In this document: piece after piece, positions 35,450-44,291 of the stretch | Layout of the letters: each line of letters opens with the position of its first letter | How positions within the stretch are numbered: the stretch's first letter is position 1 | Assembly: GCA_017744605.1 (NCBI GenBank) | Contig: JAGIAZ010000004.1 | Coordinates: 1 to 64,000, forward strand | Source of the DNA: Sphingobium sp. | GTDB taxonomy: Bacteria > Pseudomonadota > Alphaproteobacteria > Sphingomonadales > Sphingomonadaceae | Direction: 5' to 3' | Length of the DNA stretch: 64,000 bases | The notes under the pieces: generated by a model | Told to the model about the DNA's origin: nothing | The model's database searches: none | Seen by the model: only the letters and a program-made list of their open reading frames with translations | Translations under genes and position numbers: made by a program

Positions 35450-35787
35450 AGCGTTCGCACGACTTCGTACCACCCAGGAGGGTGGCTAAATCAATTACGC
35501 GGTGTCCGACAAAGCGGACGCGCAGCCACGCTCGAAATTCCCGTGTTGGAAATCCGGCTCTCACAGGGTGAACTTTGTTCTTTTGAGCGGACCTTATTTT
35601 AGGACCACATTCGCTATGGTGAGAAATTAAAGTCGGCTCTGGCAACCGGTCGATCGCGCCACCCTGGCGGTAAAGGGAAGCTTGCGAAATCGCTCGAAGT
35701 TGACTCACAGATCGCCGGGGCATTTCTGCAGAGCGCAGACGACGGAAAAGAATGTCGACTCAACGCACGCCGACAGTCTGAAGCGCG
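35450..35787. repeat. Intergenic stretch with right copy of the flanking repeat (about 35615-35765)
   Basis: No gene is visible. From 35615 the sequence repeats TATGGTGAGAAATTAAAG and then, in order, AGTTGACT with GATCGC after it, and AATGTCGACTC near 35752, matching the copy near 25.3 kb in the same direction. The 10.3-kb interval between the copies holds the toxin-antitoxin pair and the whole metal-efflux system. Confidence 0.55.
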
Positions 35788-36390
35788 CTAAAGAAGCGCC
35801 CCGTGAGCGCGCAGTGTCTCGGCGACGCGGGATTGGGCAAGGCCCAGCGGATCGCTCTCGCCCATCAGTGCAAAGCTTCCGCCAAGCGCGAAGCTGCAAT
35901 GCCCGTGAACGGTGGCGATCAGCGACCGGGCCAGCCGGACAGCGTCGCCCCTCGTCTCCTGCGGCAGGACCGCCTCGACCTCGCGCGAGATGATCCCGGT
36001 CAGCCCTACACGTTCATTCACCAGCCGGTCTCGCATCTCCATGTCCTCCGGCACGCGATGCTCATAGATTGCGGCCCAGAGATTGCGGTTCGCCTCCGCA
36101 AAATCGAAATAGCCCTGAACGAGGCTTTTGATCCGCTCCGCGCCGGCGACGCCGCTTAGGCGCTTTTCCAGCCACTCTGCCCAAAGCGCGAATGTCCGGC
36201 TGTTGATGGCCATCACCAGGCCATCAACATTGCCGAAAACGTTCATGATCGTGCCGACCGAATAGCCGATGCGCTTGGCGACCTCTCGCGCGGAGAAGCG
36301 ACCATAGCCGACTTCCGCCATCAACTGCTGTCCGGCATCGAGAATGAGCGCTTCCAGTTCATCCCGGCCATGGTCCGATCGCCTGCCCAT
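35788..36390 (-). CDS. TetR-family transcriptional regulator
   Basis: A 200-residue repressor. The N-terminal HTH is LILDAGQQLMAEVGYGRFSAREVAKRIGYSVGTIMNVFGNVDGLVMAINSRTF. The C-terminal ligand domain resembles the WHG/TetR_C group (LWAAIYEHRVPEDMEMRDRLVNERVGLTGIISREV). It diverges from the DUF2339-like gene across a perfect 12-base inverted repeat, the likely operator, so it probably represses itself and the divergent gene. The ligand is unknown. Confidence 0.9.
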   Translation of the reverse strand: MGRRSDHGRDELEALILDAGQQLMAEVGYGRFSAREVAKRIGYSVGTIMNVFGNVDGLVMAINSRTFALWAEWLEKRLSGVAGAERIKSLVQGYFDFAEANRNLWAAIYEHRVPEDMEMRDRLVNERVGLTGIISREVEAVLPQETRGDAVRLARSLIATVHGHCSFALGGSFALMGESDPLGLAQSRVAETLRAHGALL

Positions 36391-36410
36391 ATCGCCGCTC
36401 TAACTCGCAT

Positions 36411-36450
36411 ATTGAACACTGTCTAATTTTATAATTGCACAGTGTTCAAT
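36411..36450. promoter_or_regulatory. TetR operator: long inverted repeat
   Basis: Perfect arms ATTGAACACTGT (36411-36422) and ACAGTGTTCAAT (36439-36450) surround an AT-rich 16-base spacer. The repeat starts 21 bases before the tetR start and ends 42 bases before the divergent DUF2339-like start. It probably covers both promoters. Confidence 0.75.
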
Positions 36451-36492
36451 TTTAGCTTACGTCGAGGGTCATCGGAGTTTGGGGGTAGCGCC

Positions 36493-38358
36493 ATGACGCT
36501 GATTCTGTTTGTCGCCATTGTGGTTCTCGGCTTTATTCTCGCGAACACGCGCAGCCGACTGTCCCGGCTCGAGCGTGAGATCGAGGACCAGCACGATGCA
36601 GAGCGCATCGCGCGCTGGCAGGCCATTTCGGCCGGCCCGGCGCCCCTTGGAGACAACGATCAGGCATATGACGGGCCCGCCCGAATTATAGCGCAAAAGC
36701 AGGTGGCCGAGACGGGCATGGAGTCGGAGCCGCCGGTGCTCACGACAGAGCCTGCGGACGAAATGTTTGCTGAAACCGAAGATCTGCCAATGGAACCGGA
36801 GACGCAGCCCGAATCCCCGTGGGATGAGCCGGACACTGTTGACGAGGATCGTAAACCGGCGACCGGCTTCGAGGATTTGTTCGGGCGCCGCCTCCCGATC
36901 TGGGCCGGCGGGGTTACCCTGATCGTCGCGGCCGTTCTGCTAGTTAAATATTCAATGGACGCAGGCCTGCTCTCGCCCTGGGTGCGCGTGACGCTGGGCC
37001 TGGTCTTCGGCGCCGGGCTGATCACCGCCGCCGAATTGGCCCGCAGGATGGAGCGCTTCGTCCAGGACGACCGCGTGGCTCAGTCGCTGGCGGGGGCTGG
37101 CATCGGCAGCCTCTATGCGGCCATGCTGGCCGCCAGCAGCCTCTACCATCTCATAGCGCCTGGTACGGCCTTCGCAGGTCTCAGCGCGATCACCACTCTG
37201 GCTATGGGGCTGGCATTGCGCTTCGGCGCTCCCTGCGCCGTGCTTGCGCTGGTCGGCGGCCTTGCCACGCCCGCGCTTGTCCAGAGCGGCGCACCCAACA
37301 TCCCGCTGCTGAGTGGCTATCTCGCCATGGTCATCGGCAGCCTGACCGTGCTCTCGCGCCGCCAGCGCTGGTTCTGGCTGGGCGCCTTAGCACTGGCCGG
37401 CGGCATGGGCTGGACCACGCTCGTCATCGTCATGGGCGAACTCAGCCAGTTCTCGACCCCTTCTATCGGCCTCCTCGTGCTGCTGCTCGGCATTGCCCTG
37501 CCGGTCGTGACGGCAAACGAGGATCGCGGTGTCATGCTGCGCGCTGTCGCAGCCGGCGCGGCCTCGCTGCAACTCGCCCTTCTCGTATCGCAAGGCGGTT
37601 ACGACGCACTGAACTGGGGCCTCTACGGCCTACTCTCGCTGGCTTTCCTGTGGCTGACGCAGCGCGTGCCTGTGCTTCGTCCCATGATGGTCGTGCCGCT
37701 CGGCGTAAGCATCTTTCTCGCATATCTTTGGCCTGCGCCGCCCGTGGCGCTGTTTGGCTCGGTCATCACCGGCATCGCGCTGATCTTCGGCGGCGGCGCG
37801 CTCTGGCGGCTGTGGCGTCCCAACGGATCGGTTGTCGAAGCCGGACAGCTCGTGGCGATCGCCATCGGCGGCTATTTCGTGACCCTCCACCAGCATTTCG
37901 GCGCGCCCGATGCGACTTATGCCTGGCTGGGCGTCGCATTCGCGTCCCTGCCAGCAATCGGCTCGGCGTTCGGGTGGCGCTCGGCCGAGCGACAGGGCGA
38001 CTGGCGCTTCCCCACGCTCGCGCTCGCTTCGGGCTTCCTCCTGATTTGGGCCGCGTTCTTCGGTTTCGACGACTGGTTCCTGCCCATCGCCATGGCCGCC
38101 GTCTCGGCCATGCTGCTGCTGGTTTCTTGCCTGTCGCAATGTCGTCGTGTCCCGACAGTCCGCTTTTGGGTTTTAACCTCGAAAGCCGGACACCTTCTCG
38201 CCATGCCGAACGTGTTGCGCTGCGCCTGCTCCCGCCCCCAACACCAACTTCTCCCGCGTGACGAAAGGTGCCTCGACGCACTATGTATCCTGAAACAAAT
38301 TCAGGATGACGAGTCTCATATGAAAAGCTCGTCCGACGGAGAGGCCGAGAAGACATGA
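36493..38358 (+). CDS. DUF2339 multi-span membrane protein, C-terminally truncated
   Basis: A 621-residue frame. An N-terminal helix and acidic linker lead to FEDLFGRRLPIWAGGVTLIVAAVLLVKYSMDAGLLSPWVRVTLGLVFG, the DUF2339 core, and then many membrane spans up to about residue 543. Full-length relatives are about 850-950 residues. Near base 38122 the sequence changes abruptly to a low-hydrophobicity, Cys/Arg-rich tail of about 78 residues, translated from repeat-like intergenic DNA (ATCCTGAA/TTCAGGAT palindrome at 38287-38307). The gene therefore seems to have lost its 3' third by deletion. ATG 36493 has GGGGGT upstream. Confidence 0.7.
   Translation: MTLILFVAIVVLGFILANTRSRLSRLEREIEDQHDAERIARWQAISAGPAPLGDNDQAYDGPARIIAQKQVAETGMESEPPVLTTEPADEMFAETEDLPMEPETQPESPWDEPDTVDEDRKPATGFEDLFGRRLPIWAGGVTLIVAAVLLVKYSMDAGLLSPWVRVTLGLVFGAGLITAAELARRMERFVQDDRVAQSLAGAGIGSLYAAMLAASSLYHLIAPGTAFAGLSAITTLAMGLALRFGAPCAVLALVGGLATPALVQSGAPNIPLLSGYLAMVIGSLTVLSRRQRWFWLGALALAGGMGWTTLVIVMGELSQFSTPSIGLLVLLLGIALPVVTANEDRGVMLRAVAAGAASLQLALLVSQGGYDALNWGLYGLLSLAFLWLTQRVPVLRPMMVVPLGVSIFLAYLWPAPPVALFGSVITGIALIFGGGALWRLWRPNGSVVEAGQLVAIAIGGYFVTLHQHFGAPDATYAWLGVAFASLPAIGSAFGWRSAERQGDWRFPTLALASGFLLIWAAFFGFDDWFLPIAMAAVSAMLLLVSCLSQCRRVPTVRFWVLTSKAGHLLAMPNVLRCACSRPQHQLLPRDERCLDALCILKQIQDDESHMKSSSDGEAEKT
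38287..38307. repeat. Short palindromic repeat (ATCCTGAA/TTCAGGAT)
   Basis: Arms ATCCTGAA and TTCAGGAT around a 5-base loop, followed by GACG. It is a common type of intergenic palindrome in alphaproteobacteria. Here it is inside the aberrant 3' end of the DUF2339-like frame, which supports the view that this end is former non-coding DNA. Confidence 0.55.
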
Positions 38359-39482
38359 TCCTCAACGAGACCCAGCAGGCCGTGCGGGAGGCCATCCGCG
38401 CCTTTGCGCAGGAGCAGGTCCGACCACGCAGCGCGCAGTTCGAAGCGGCGGGCGGCTATCCACCGGAATTGTTCACCCGGATGGGGGAACTCGGCCTCAT
38501 GGGCATCACCGCGCCCGAGGAAGAGGGGGGCGCCGGGCTGGACATGGTGAGCTATGCGCTCGCGCTCATCGAGATCGCGGCGGCGGACGGGGCGCTCTCG
38601 ACGATCATGTCCGTGCAGAACTCGCTCGTGATCTCAGGATTGCTGCGCGAAGGCAGCGCGGAACAGAAGGCGCGCTTCCTGCCCGACCTCATCGCCGGGC
38701 GCAGCATCGGCGCCTTCGCGCTCACCGAGGAGAATGCCGGCTCCGATGCTTCGGCGATCCGGACGCGGGCGGTGCGCGACGGCAATCACTGGGTGATAAC
38801 CGGCGCCAAGCAATTCATCACCTCGGGCAGGATCGCGGGTCTCACCATCGTTTTCGCGGTCACGGATCCGGCCGCCGGCAAGCAGGGGCAGAGCGCATTT
38901 CTCGTGCCGACCGACACGACCGGCTATCTGGTGGACAAGGTGGAGCACAAGCTCGGCCAGGGCGCGTCCGACACCTGCGCGCTTCGTTTCGACAATATGC
39001 GCCTGCCGCTCGATCTCATGCTCGGGCCGGAGGGCGCGGGCTATCGCATCGCGCTGGCCAATCTCGAGGTCGGACGCATCGGCATCGCGGCGCAGTCGGT
39101 CGGCATGGCGCAGGCCGCGCTGGAAATCGCGGTACAATATGCCAAGGACCGGCAGAGCTTCGGCAAGCCGATCATCCAGCACCAGGCTGTCGGCCATCGC
39201 CTCGCCGATCTCGCGACAAGGCTGGAGGCGGCGCGACAGATGGTGCTGCATGCGGCGGCGGTGAAGGATGCCGGCCTTCCAGCCCTTAAGGAGGCAAGCA
39301 TGGCCAAGCTCTTCGCCAGCGAAACGGCGGAGGCGATCGTCTCCGGCGCGATCCAGACGCTCGGGGGCTATGGCTATCTTGAAGAATTCGGCCTCGCCCG
39401 CATCTATCGGGATGTGCGCGTCTGCCAGATATATGAGGGCACGTCCGACATCCAGCGGATGGTGATCGCGCGGGGGCTTTGA
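38355..39482 (+). CDS. Acyl-CoA dehydrogenase
   Basis: A 375-residue flavoprotein that introduces the alpha-beta double bond in acyl-CoA and passes electrons to ETF. The two family signatures are present: GAFALTEENAGSDASAIRT near residue 118 and ALGGYGYLEE-type QTLGGYGYLEEFGLARIYRDVRVCQIYEGTSDIQRMVIARGL at the C-terminus. E361 in YEGTSDIQ is the likely catalytic base. The short-chain/branched-chain type is most likely. With the thiolase downstream it forms part of a beta-oxidation or amino-acid degradation route. The ATG overlaps the end of the truncated upstream frame, probably by chance after the deletion. Confidence 0.93.
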   Translation: MILNETQQAVREAIRAFAQEQVRPRSAQFEAAGGYPPELFTRMGELGLMGITAPEEEGGAGLDMVSYALALIEIAAADGALSTIMSVQNSLVISGLLREGSAEQKARFLPDLIAGRSIGAFALTEENAGSDASAIRTRAVRDGNHWVITGAKQFITSGRIAGLTIVFAVTDPAAGKQGQSAFLVPTDTTGYLVDKVEHKLGQGASDTCALRFDNMRLPLDLMLGPEGAGYRIALANLEVGRIGIAAQSVGMAQAALEIAVQYAKDRQSFGKPIIQHQAVGHRLADLATRLEAARQMVLHAAAVKDAGLPALKEASMAKLFASETAEAIVSGAIQTLGGYGYLEEFGLARIYRDVRVCQIYEGTSDIQRMVIARGL

Positions 39483-39489
39483 ATTGTCC

Positions 39490-39566
39490 CTATCCGTTCG
39501 GTTCGAGCGAAGTCGAGAACCATTGGCACTATCCGTGTCTCGACTTCGCTCGACACGAACGGATAG
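39490..39566. repeat. Long inverted-repeat intergenic element
   Basis: Arms of 29 bases (39490-39518 and 39538-39566) are complementary except at two positions. Key pieces are CTATCCGTTCG and TCGAGCGAAGTCGAGA. The pattern CCGTTCG...GAGCGAAGTCGA recurs as intergenic palindromes in sphingomonads. It lies between the dehydrogenase and thiolase genes and could process or end the dehydrogenase transcript. Confidence 0.7.
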
Positions 39567-39599
39567 GTTGATTGGAATTTGCGCGAGTAAGGAAAGTTC

Positions 39600-40781
39600 A
39601 TGACCGACCCCATCGTCATTGCCGGCATGGCACGCACGCCCATGGGCAGCTTTCAGGGCGAGCTGTCGGCTGTGAAGGCGACCGATCTCGGTGCTGTTGC
39701 GGTGCGCGCAGCGGTCGAGCGCGCCGGCATCCAACCCGCCATGATCGAGCAAATCGTGATGGGTTGCGTACTCCCCGCCGGCCTCGGCCAGGCGCCCGCG
39801 CGGCAAGCCGCCATTTATGCCGGCCTTGGCGAGCATGTCCAGGCGACGACCGTCAACAAGATGTGCGGCTCGGGCATGCAGGCGGCCATGCTCGCGCATG
39901 ACATGCTGCGTGCAGGCTCGGCGGACATCCTCGTGGCCGGCGGCATGGAGAGCATGACCGGCGCGCCCTATCTCCTCCCCAAGCATCGCGGCGGCGCGCG
40001 CATCGGCCATGATGTCGTCAAGGATTCGATGTTCCTCGACGGGCTCGAGGATGCCTATGAAACCGGCAAGCTGATGGGCGCTTTCGCCGAGGAGACGGCG
40101 CGCGCCTATCAGTTTTCGCGCGAAGAGCAGGACGCCTTCGCGATCCGTTCGCTCTCCCGCGCCCAGACCGCGCAAGCAGACGGCGCCTTCGACGCCGAGA
40201 TCACGCCGGTGACGGTCGAGACGCGCAAAGGTGCCGTATCGATCACCGCCGATGAGCAGCCGGGCAAGGCAAACATCGACAAGATCCCGACATTGAAGCC
40301 TGCTTTCTCCAAGGACGGCACGATCACCGCGGCCAATGCCTCATCCATTTCGGACGGCGCGGCGGCACTGGTGATGACACGATCAAGGGTGGCCGAGCGG
40401 CTGGGCCTCAAGCCGATTGCCAGGATCGTCGGCCATGCCGCCCATGCCCATGCACCGGCCCTGTTCACGACCGCTCCCGTCGCGGCGATGCGGACGCTGC
40501 TCGACCGGGTCGGCTGGAGCGTCGCGGATGTCGACCTGTTCGAGGTCAATGAGGCGTTCGCGGTCGTCGCGCTCATCGCCCAGCGCGAACTCGGCATAAC
40601 CGACGACAAGCTCAACGTGAACGGTGGCGCGTGCGCGCTCGGCCACCCCATCGGCGCGTCCGGCGCGCGCATCCTGGTGACGCTGATCGCGGCACTGCAA
40701 GCCCGCGGCCTCAAACGCGGCGTCGCGAGCCTCTGCATCGGCGGCGGCGAGGCGACGGCGATGGCGGTTGAGCTGGTTTAG
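39600..40781 (+). CDS. Acetyl-CoA C-acyltransferase (thiolase)
   Basis: A 393-residue thiolase. The acyl-accepting cysteine is in VNKMCGSGMQAA (C89), the GHP histidine in GGACALGHPIGASGARI and the second active-site Cys in SLCIGGGEATAM. NEAFAVV is the third conserved block. It breaks 3-ketoacyl-CoA to acetyl-CoA or makes acetoacetyl-CoA. The start has GGAAAG 5 bases upstream. Whether it is biosynthetic or degradative cannot be told from sequence; the neighbouring dehydrogenase favours degradation. Confidence 0.94.
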   Translation: MTDPIVIAGMARTPMGSFQGELSAVKATDLGAVAVRAAVERAGIQPAMIEQIVMGCVLPAGLGQAPARQAAIYAGLGEHVQATTVNKMCGSGMQAAMLAHDMLRAGSADILVAGGMESMTGAPYLLPKHRGGARIGHDVVKDSMFLDGLEDAYETGKLMGAFAEETARAYQFSREEQDAFAIRSLSRAQTAQADGAFDAEITPVTVETRKGAVSITADEQPGKANIDKIPTLKPAFSKDGTITAANASSISDGAAALVMTRSRVAERLGLKPIARIVGHAAHAHAPALFTTAPVAAMRTLLDRVGWSVADVDLFEVNEAFAVVALIAQRELGITDDKLNVNGGACALGHPIGASGARILVTLIAALQARGLKRGVASLCIGGGEATAMAVELV

Positions 40782-41068
40782 CCTGATCGGGATCGCCCGA
40801 ACTCTTCCTCCGTCATCCGGACCTGATCGGTGATATCCCGTTGGAACAGTTGGCTGTTCCCCGGCGCGGGCCGGGGCCCTGTCTCGACGCGAAGCGTCGA
40901 ATGCCGGCTATAGCCCTGCGTCTCACCGGACACGGTCACTTCGAATGGTTGGAAATGACCCCAGCGCGCCGCTCTTCGCGCAGAGGGTGCAGTTGCACTC
41001 ATGGATGAATCGGGCCGCTTGGTGACCTCGATGCGGACGTTGCCGCACATGCAGGAAAGATTCAACAT
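40778..41068 (-). pseudogene. Frameshifted GFA-family (glutathione-dependent formaldehyde-activating-like) gene
   Basis: The first residues, MLNLSCMCGNVRIEVTKRPD, match the N-terminus of GFA/CENP-V zinc proteins. After that the open frame reads SSMSATAPSARRAARWGHF, whereas the shifted frame reads HECNCTLCAKSGA, the expected zinc-binding segment. The original frame resumes with WGHFQPFEVTVSGETQGYSRH. At least two compensating indels are therefore present. After GYSRH the sequence is GC-rich and repeat-like and no longer resembles the family, so the rest of the domain is lost. It is convergent with the thiolase. Confidence 0.7.
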
Positions 41069-41071
41069 TTT

Positions 41072-41953
41072 TCAGGGCTTAGCACGAGCCGTCTTGTTCC
41101 GCCAATAAGCCTGCGTACCGCGCTTGAACAGGCGATCGTCCGGCAGAACGTCGGGGGGCGCGAGATCGTCCAGCGTTTCGAGCGCAGCATAGACGGGGGC
41201 GAAGTCAGCCTCCGCAGTCGCTTTCAGCAATGCCTCGAAGCTGGGGATTACGAAATAGCTCTGCTGGTAATCGTCGATCCGATAGTTCGTTCGCATGACC
41301 CGCAGCAGGTCGAAGGCAATGCGGTTGGGGCTCGGATCGTCGAGCGCGAATTCGCTCTCGCCATGGCTCGAGACGATGCCGGCGCCGAACAGCTTGAGCC
41401 GGTCGGCCTCCTCGATCAGCCCGAATTCGACCGTATACCAGTAAAGTCGCGCGAGCTTGTGGATCGCGCCGAATTCGAGGCTGCGCAGGCCGCCTAGGCC
41501 ATAGGCCTGCATGTAATCGGCATAGATCGGGTCGGCGAGCAGCGGGACATGGCCGAATACATCGTGAAAGACATCCGGTTCCTCCAGATAGTCGAGCTGG
41601 TCAGGCCGCCTTATGAAATTGCCCGCGACGAAGCGGCGATTGGCGAGATGGTCGAAGAAGACGGCATCGGGGACGAGGCCAGGCACGGCAACCACCTGCC
41701 AGCCGGTGAGCTTCGTGAGGCGATCGGACAGCTCCGCGAAGTCCGGGATTCCCGGCCTGGAGAGAGACAGCACGTCGAGTCCGCGCAAATAGGCCTCGCA
41801 AGCTCTGCCCTGGAGCTGCGCTGTCTGCCGCGCGAACAGCAAGTCCCAGACGGCATGCTCCTGCGCGTCGTAATGCGACCAGTCCTGCGGGACGGTCCAG
41901 TCCGGCCCAGCGCCTTCGGGTGGCGTTTCGTGGATGTGAAGCCCGTCGCTCAT
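41072..41953 (-). CDS. phhA: Phenylalanine 4-monooxygenase
   Basis: A 293-residue bacterial phenylalanine hydroxylase, which makes tyrosine from phenylalanine with tetrahydropterin. The iron ligands are H130 and H135 (VFHDVFGHVPLL) and E176 (YWYTVEFGLI). RRPDQLDYLEEPD and SHGESEFAL are also conserved. It lies 37 bases downstream of an Lrp-type regulator on the same strand and diverges from hppD, so phenylalanine is funnelled to tyrosine and on to homogentisate. No pterin dehydratase gene is nearby. Confidence 0.95.
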   Translation of the reverse strand: MSDGLHIHETPPEGAGPDWTVPQDWSHYDAQEHAVWDLLFARQTAQLQGRACEAYLRGLDVLSLSRPGIPDFAELSDRLTKLTGWQVVAVPGLVPDAVFFDHLANRRFVAGNFIRRPDQLDYLEEPDVFHDVFGHVPLLADPIYADYMQAYGLGGLRSLEFGAIHKLARLYWYTVEFGLIEEADRLKLFGAGIVSSHGESEFALDDPSPNRIAFDLLRVMRTNYRIDDYQQSYFVIPSFEALLKATAEADFAPVYAALETLDDLAPPDVLPDDRLFKRGTQAYWRNKTARAKP

Positions 41954-41990
41954 CGCTGCAACATGGGTTCCGTGCTGCGGTGCTTCAACA

Positions 41991-42458
41991 TCACGGCCGC
42001 GCCGCGGGCAATGGCAGTGCTGTGGTGCGTTTCACGCGATTGAGGACGATGTTCGAGCGGACGTTGGCAATGTCCCCATGACCGAGAAGCTCATCGTTGA
42101 TGAGGTGCGACAATGAGGGCAGGTCGCGCGCCATGAGGTGCAGCAAATAATCGCTGTCGCCGGTCAGGGCGCAGCATTCGACGACCTCGGCCAAGCCGAT
42201 CATGCGCTTGTGGAAAGCTTCGGCGACACCCTTTGCATAGCTCGCGAGGCTGACCAACACATAGGCCTCGACATGGAGACCGAGACTGTCGGGGTCGAGC
42301 AGCGCGACCTGGCGGCGGATGACGGAGTCCTGCGCGAGCCGCTGGATACGGCGCGACACCTGGGACGCGGACAGGCCGACTTGCTCGCCCAACTCCGCGT
42401 GAGAGACGGATGCGTCATCCTGGAGACGCGCAAGAATCCTGAGGTCGAGTCGATCCAT
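41991..42458 (-). CDS. Lrp/AsnC-family regulator of the Phe/Tyr genes
   Basis: A 155-residue regulator. ATG 42458 (MDRLDLRILARLQDDASVSHAELGEQVGLSASQVSRRIQRL) gives the standard N-terminal HTH. The C-terminal RAM domain has AYVLVSLASYAKGVAEAFHKRM and VVECCALTGDSDYLLHLMARDLPSLSHLI, with GDSDYLL typical for effector binding. It lies between phhA and the divergent hppD operon and very probably senses an aromatic amino acid and controls both. Confidence 0.92.
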   Translation of the reverse strand: MDRLDLRILARLQDDASVSHAELGEQVGLSASQVSRRIQRLAQDSVIRRQVALLDPDSLGLHVEAYVLVSLASYAKGVAEAFHKRMIGLAEVVECCALTGDSDYLLHLMARDLPSLSHLINDELLGHGDIANVRSNIVLNRVKRTTALPLPAARP

Positions 42459-42585
42459 ATGCGACAAACATGTGCAAATTTCATCATATGCGCAATAGAC
42501 GCGTAAAATTGCTGCGGGTGACCGCGAAGATCGCGCGGATATTGCGGGCTGATCATGCTATTCTTCGCGCACAGGAGAGCTGCCC
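42459..42585. promoter_or_regulatory. Divergent lrp/hppD control region
   Basis: AT-rich for this genome. It contains TGTGCAAATTTCATCA, a TG-N3-AAATT-N-CA type partial palindrome as seen in Lrp/AsnC sites, and two TATGCG repeats (CATATGCGACA and CATATGCGCAA). GGAGAG before 42586 is the hppD ribosome site. The operator call is inferred from position and motif shape. Confidence 0.4.
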
Positions 42586-43719
42586 ATGACTGCCCCCATG
42601 ACCGTTCCTGCCCGCGATATGGCACAAGCCGGATTCGACAATCCGCTCGGCCTCGACGGCTTCGAGTTCATCGAATTCTGCGCCCCCGAGCGCGGCACGC
42701 TCGAGCCGGTCTTTACCGCCATGGGCTTCACCCGCGTCGCCCATCACCGCTCCAAGGACGTCGACCTGTGGCGGCAGGGCGAGATCAACCTCATCGCCAA
42801 TTACGAACCGCGCAGCCCCGCCGCCTATTTCGCGGCCGAGCACGGTCCTTCCGCCTGCGGCATGGGCTTTCGCGTCAACGATGCGGCGCGCGCCTATGAA
42901 CTGGCGATCGAGCGCGGCGCCGAGCCGGTCGAGATCAGGACCGGCCCCATGGAGCTGCGGCTCCCCGCCATCCGCGGCATCGGCGGCGCCATCATCTATT
43001 TCATAGATCGCTATGCGACGATGGACGAGCCTGACGCCCTGTCAGTCTATGACATCGATTTCCGGTATCTGCCGGACGTCGAGCGCCACCCCCCCGGCGC
43101 GGGCTTCACGCTTGTCGACCACCTGACGCACAATGTCTATGGCGGCCGCATGTCCTATTGGGCCGGCTATTATGAGCGGATCTTCGGCTTCCGCGAGATC
43201 CGCTATTTCGATATCAAGGGCGAATATACCGGGCTCACGAGCAAGGCGATGACCGCGCCCGACGGCAAGATCCGCATCCCCCTCAACGAGGAGGGGAAGG
43301 CCGGTGGCGGGCAGATCGAGGAATTCCTGCGCGCCTATAATGGCGAGGGCATCCAGCACATCGCCTTCATCTGCGACGATCTGCTCGCATGCTGGGACAA
43401 GCTCAAGGCGCTCGGCACGCCCTTCATGACGCCGCCGCCCGACACGTATTACGAGATGCTCGACGAACGCCTGCCGGGCCATGGCGAACCGGTCGCCGAA
43501 CTTCGGAAGCGCGGCATCCTCCTCGACGGCTCGACGGAGACAGGCGATCCCCGCCTGCTCCTCCAGATCTTCTCGGAAACGATGATCGGCCCGGTGTTCT
43601 TCGAATTCATCCAGCGCAAGAAGGATGAGGGCTTCGGCGAAGGCAATTTCACCGCGCTGTTCCAGTCGATGGAGCGCGACCAGATGCGCCGAGGCGTGCT
43701 GCAGGGAGAAGCGCAATGA
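42586..43719 (+). CDS. hppD: 4-hydroxyphenylpyruvate dioxygenase
   Basis: A 377-residue VOC-fold non-heme iron dioxygenase that turns 4-hydroxyphenylpyruvate into homogentisate. Iron ligands are the His of [12 protein letters not shown], the His of [13 protein letters not shown] and the Glu of [11 protein letters not shown] near the C-terminus. [44 protein letters not shown] is the conserved C-terminal gate helix region. It is first in a four-gene operon with a VOC protein, fahA and maiA, all overlapping by 4 bp. Confidence 0.96.
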   Translation: MTAPMTVPARDMAQAGFDNPLGLDGFEFIEFCAPERGTLEPVFTAMGFTRVAHHRSKDVDLWRQGEINLIANYEPRSPAAYFAAEHGPSACGMGFRVNDAARAYELAIERGAEPVEIRTGPMELRLPAIRGIGGAIIYFIDRYATMDEPDALSVYDIDFRYLPDVERHPPGAGFTLVDHLTHNVYGGRMSYWAGYYERIFGFREIRYFDIKGEYTGLTSKAMTAPDGKIRIPLNEEGKAGGGQIEEFLRAYNGEGIQHIAFICDDLLACWDKLKALGTPFMTPPPDTYYEMLDERLPGHGEPVAELRKRGILLDGSTETGDPRLLLQIFSETMIGPVFFEFIQRKKDEGFGEGNFTALFQSMERDQMRRGVLQGEAQ

Positions 43720-44291
43720 CCACTGCTCCCACCCTCTCGCGCATTCATCACGTCGCCTATCGTTGCCGCGATGCGAAGGAGACGGTGGACTGGTACGAGC
43801 GCGTGCTCGGCATGCGCTACACGACCGCTTTCGCCGAGGATCATGTGCCCTCCACGGGCGAATATGATCCTTACATGCATGTCTTCCTCGACTGCGGCGG
43901 GGGCAACGTCCTCGCCTTCTTCGAACTGCCCAACCAGCCCGCGATGGGCAAGGATCCGAATACGCCGGCCTGGGTGCAGCATATCGCATTCGAAGTCTCC
44001 GATCTCGACGCACTGCTCGCGGCGAAGGCGCATCTCGAAGCGCATGGCATCAAGGTGCTGGGCCCGACCTATCACGGTCTGTTTCGCTCCATCTATTTCT
44101 TCGATCCCAACGGTCATCGGCTCGAGCTTGCCTGCAACATCGGCACGGCGGAGCAGATCATCGAGGCCGAGAGCGTCGCGCCGGCCATGCTGGACGAATG
44201 GAGCCAGACCAGGAAGGCGCCGCGCATGGCCAGCTGGCTGCATCAGGAGCCGGGCCACGAAAGCCCCGCAAGCACGGAGACGCGCAGTTGA
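43716..44291 (+). CDS. VOC-family protein in the tyrosine catabolic operon
   Basis: A 191-residue single-module-pair VOC (glyoxalase/extradiol dioxygenase fold) protein. Metal ligands are plausible at H11/H12 ([10 protein letters not shown]), H93 (WVQHIAFEV) and E141 (GHRLELAC), the H-H-E pattern of VOC metalloenzymes. It overlaps hppD and fahA. The operon position is where the ring-cleaving homogentisate dioxygenase would be expected, and hmgA is not in the window. It could be an alternative ring-cleaving or isomerising enzyme, or an accessory glyoxalase; the sequence does not decide. Confidence 0.85.
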   Translation: MTTAPTLSRIHHVAYRCRDAKETVDWYERVLGMRYTTAFAEDHVPSTGEYDPYMHVFLDCGGGNVLAFFELPNQPAMGKDPNTPAWVQHIAFEVSDLDALLAAKAHLEAHGIKVLGPTYHGLFRSIYFFDPNGHRLELACNIGTAEQIIEAESVAPAMLDEWSQTRKAPRMASWLHQEPGHESPASTETRS

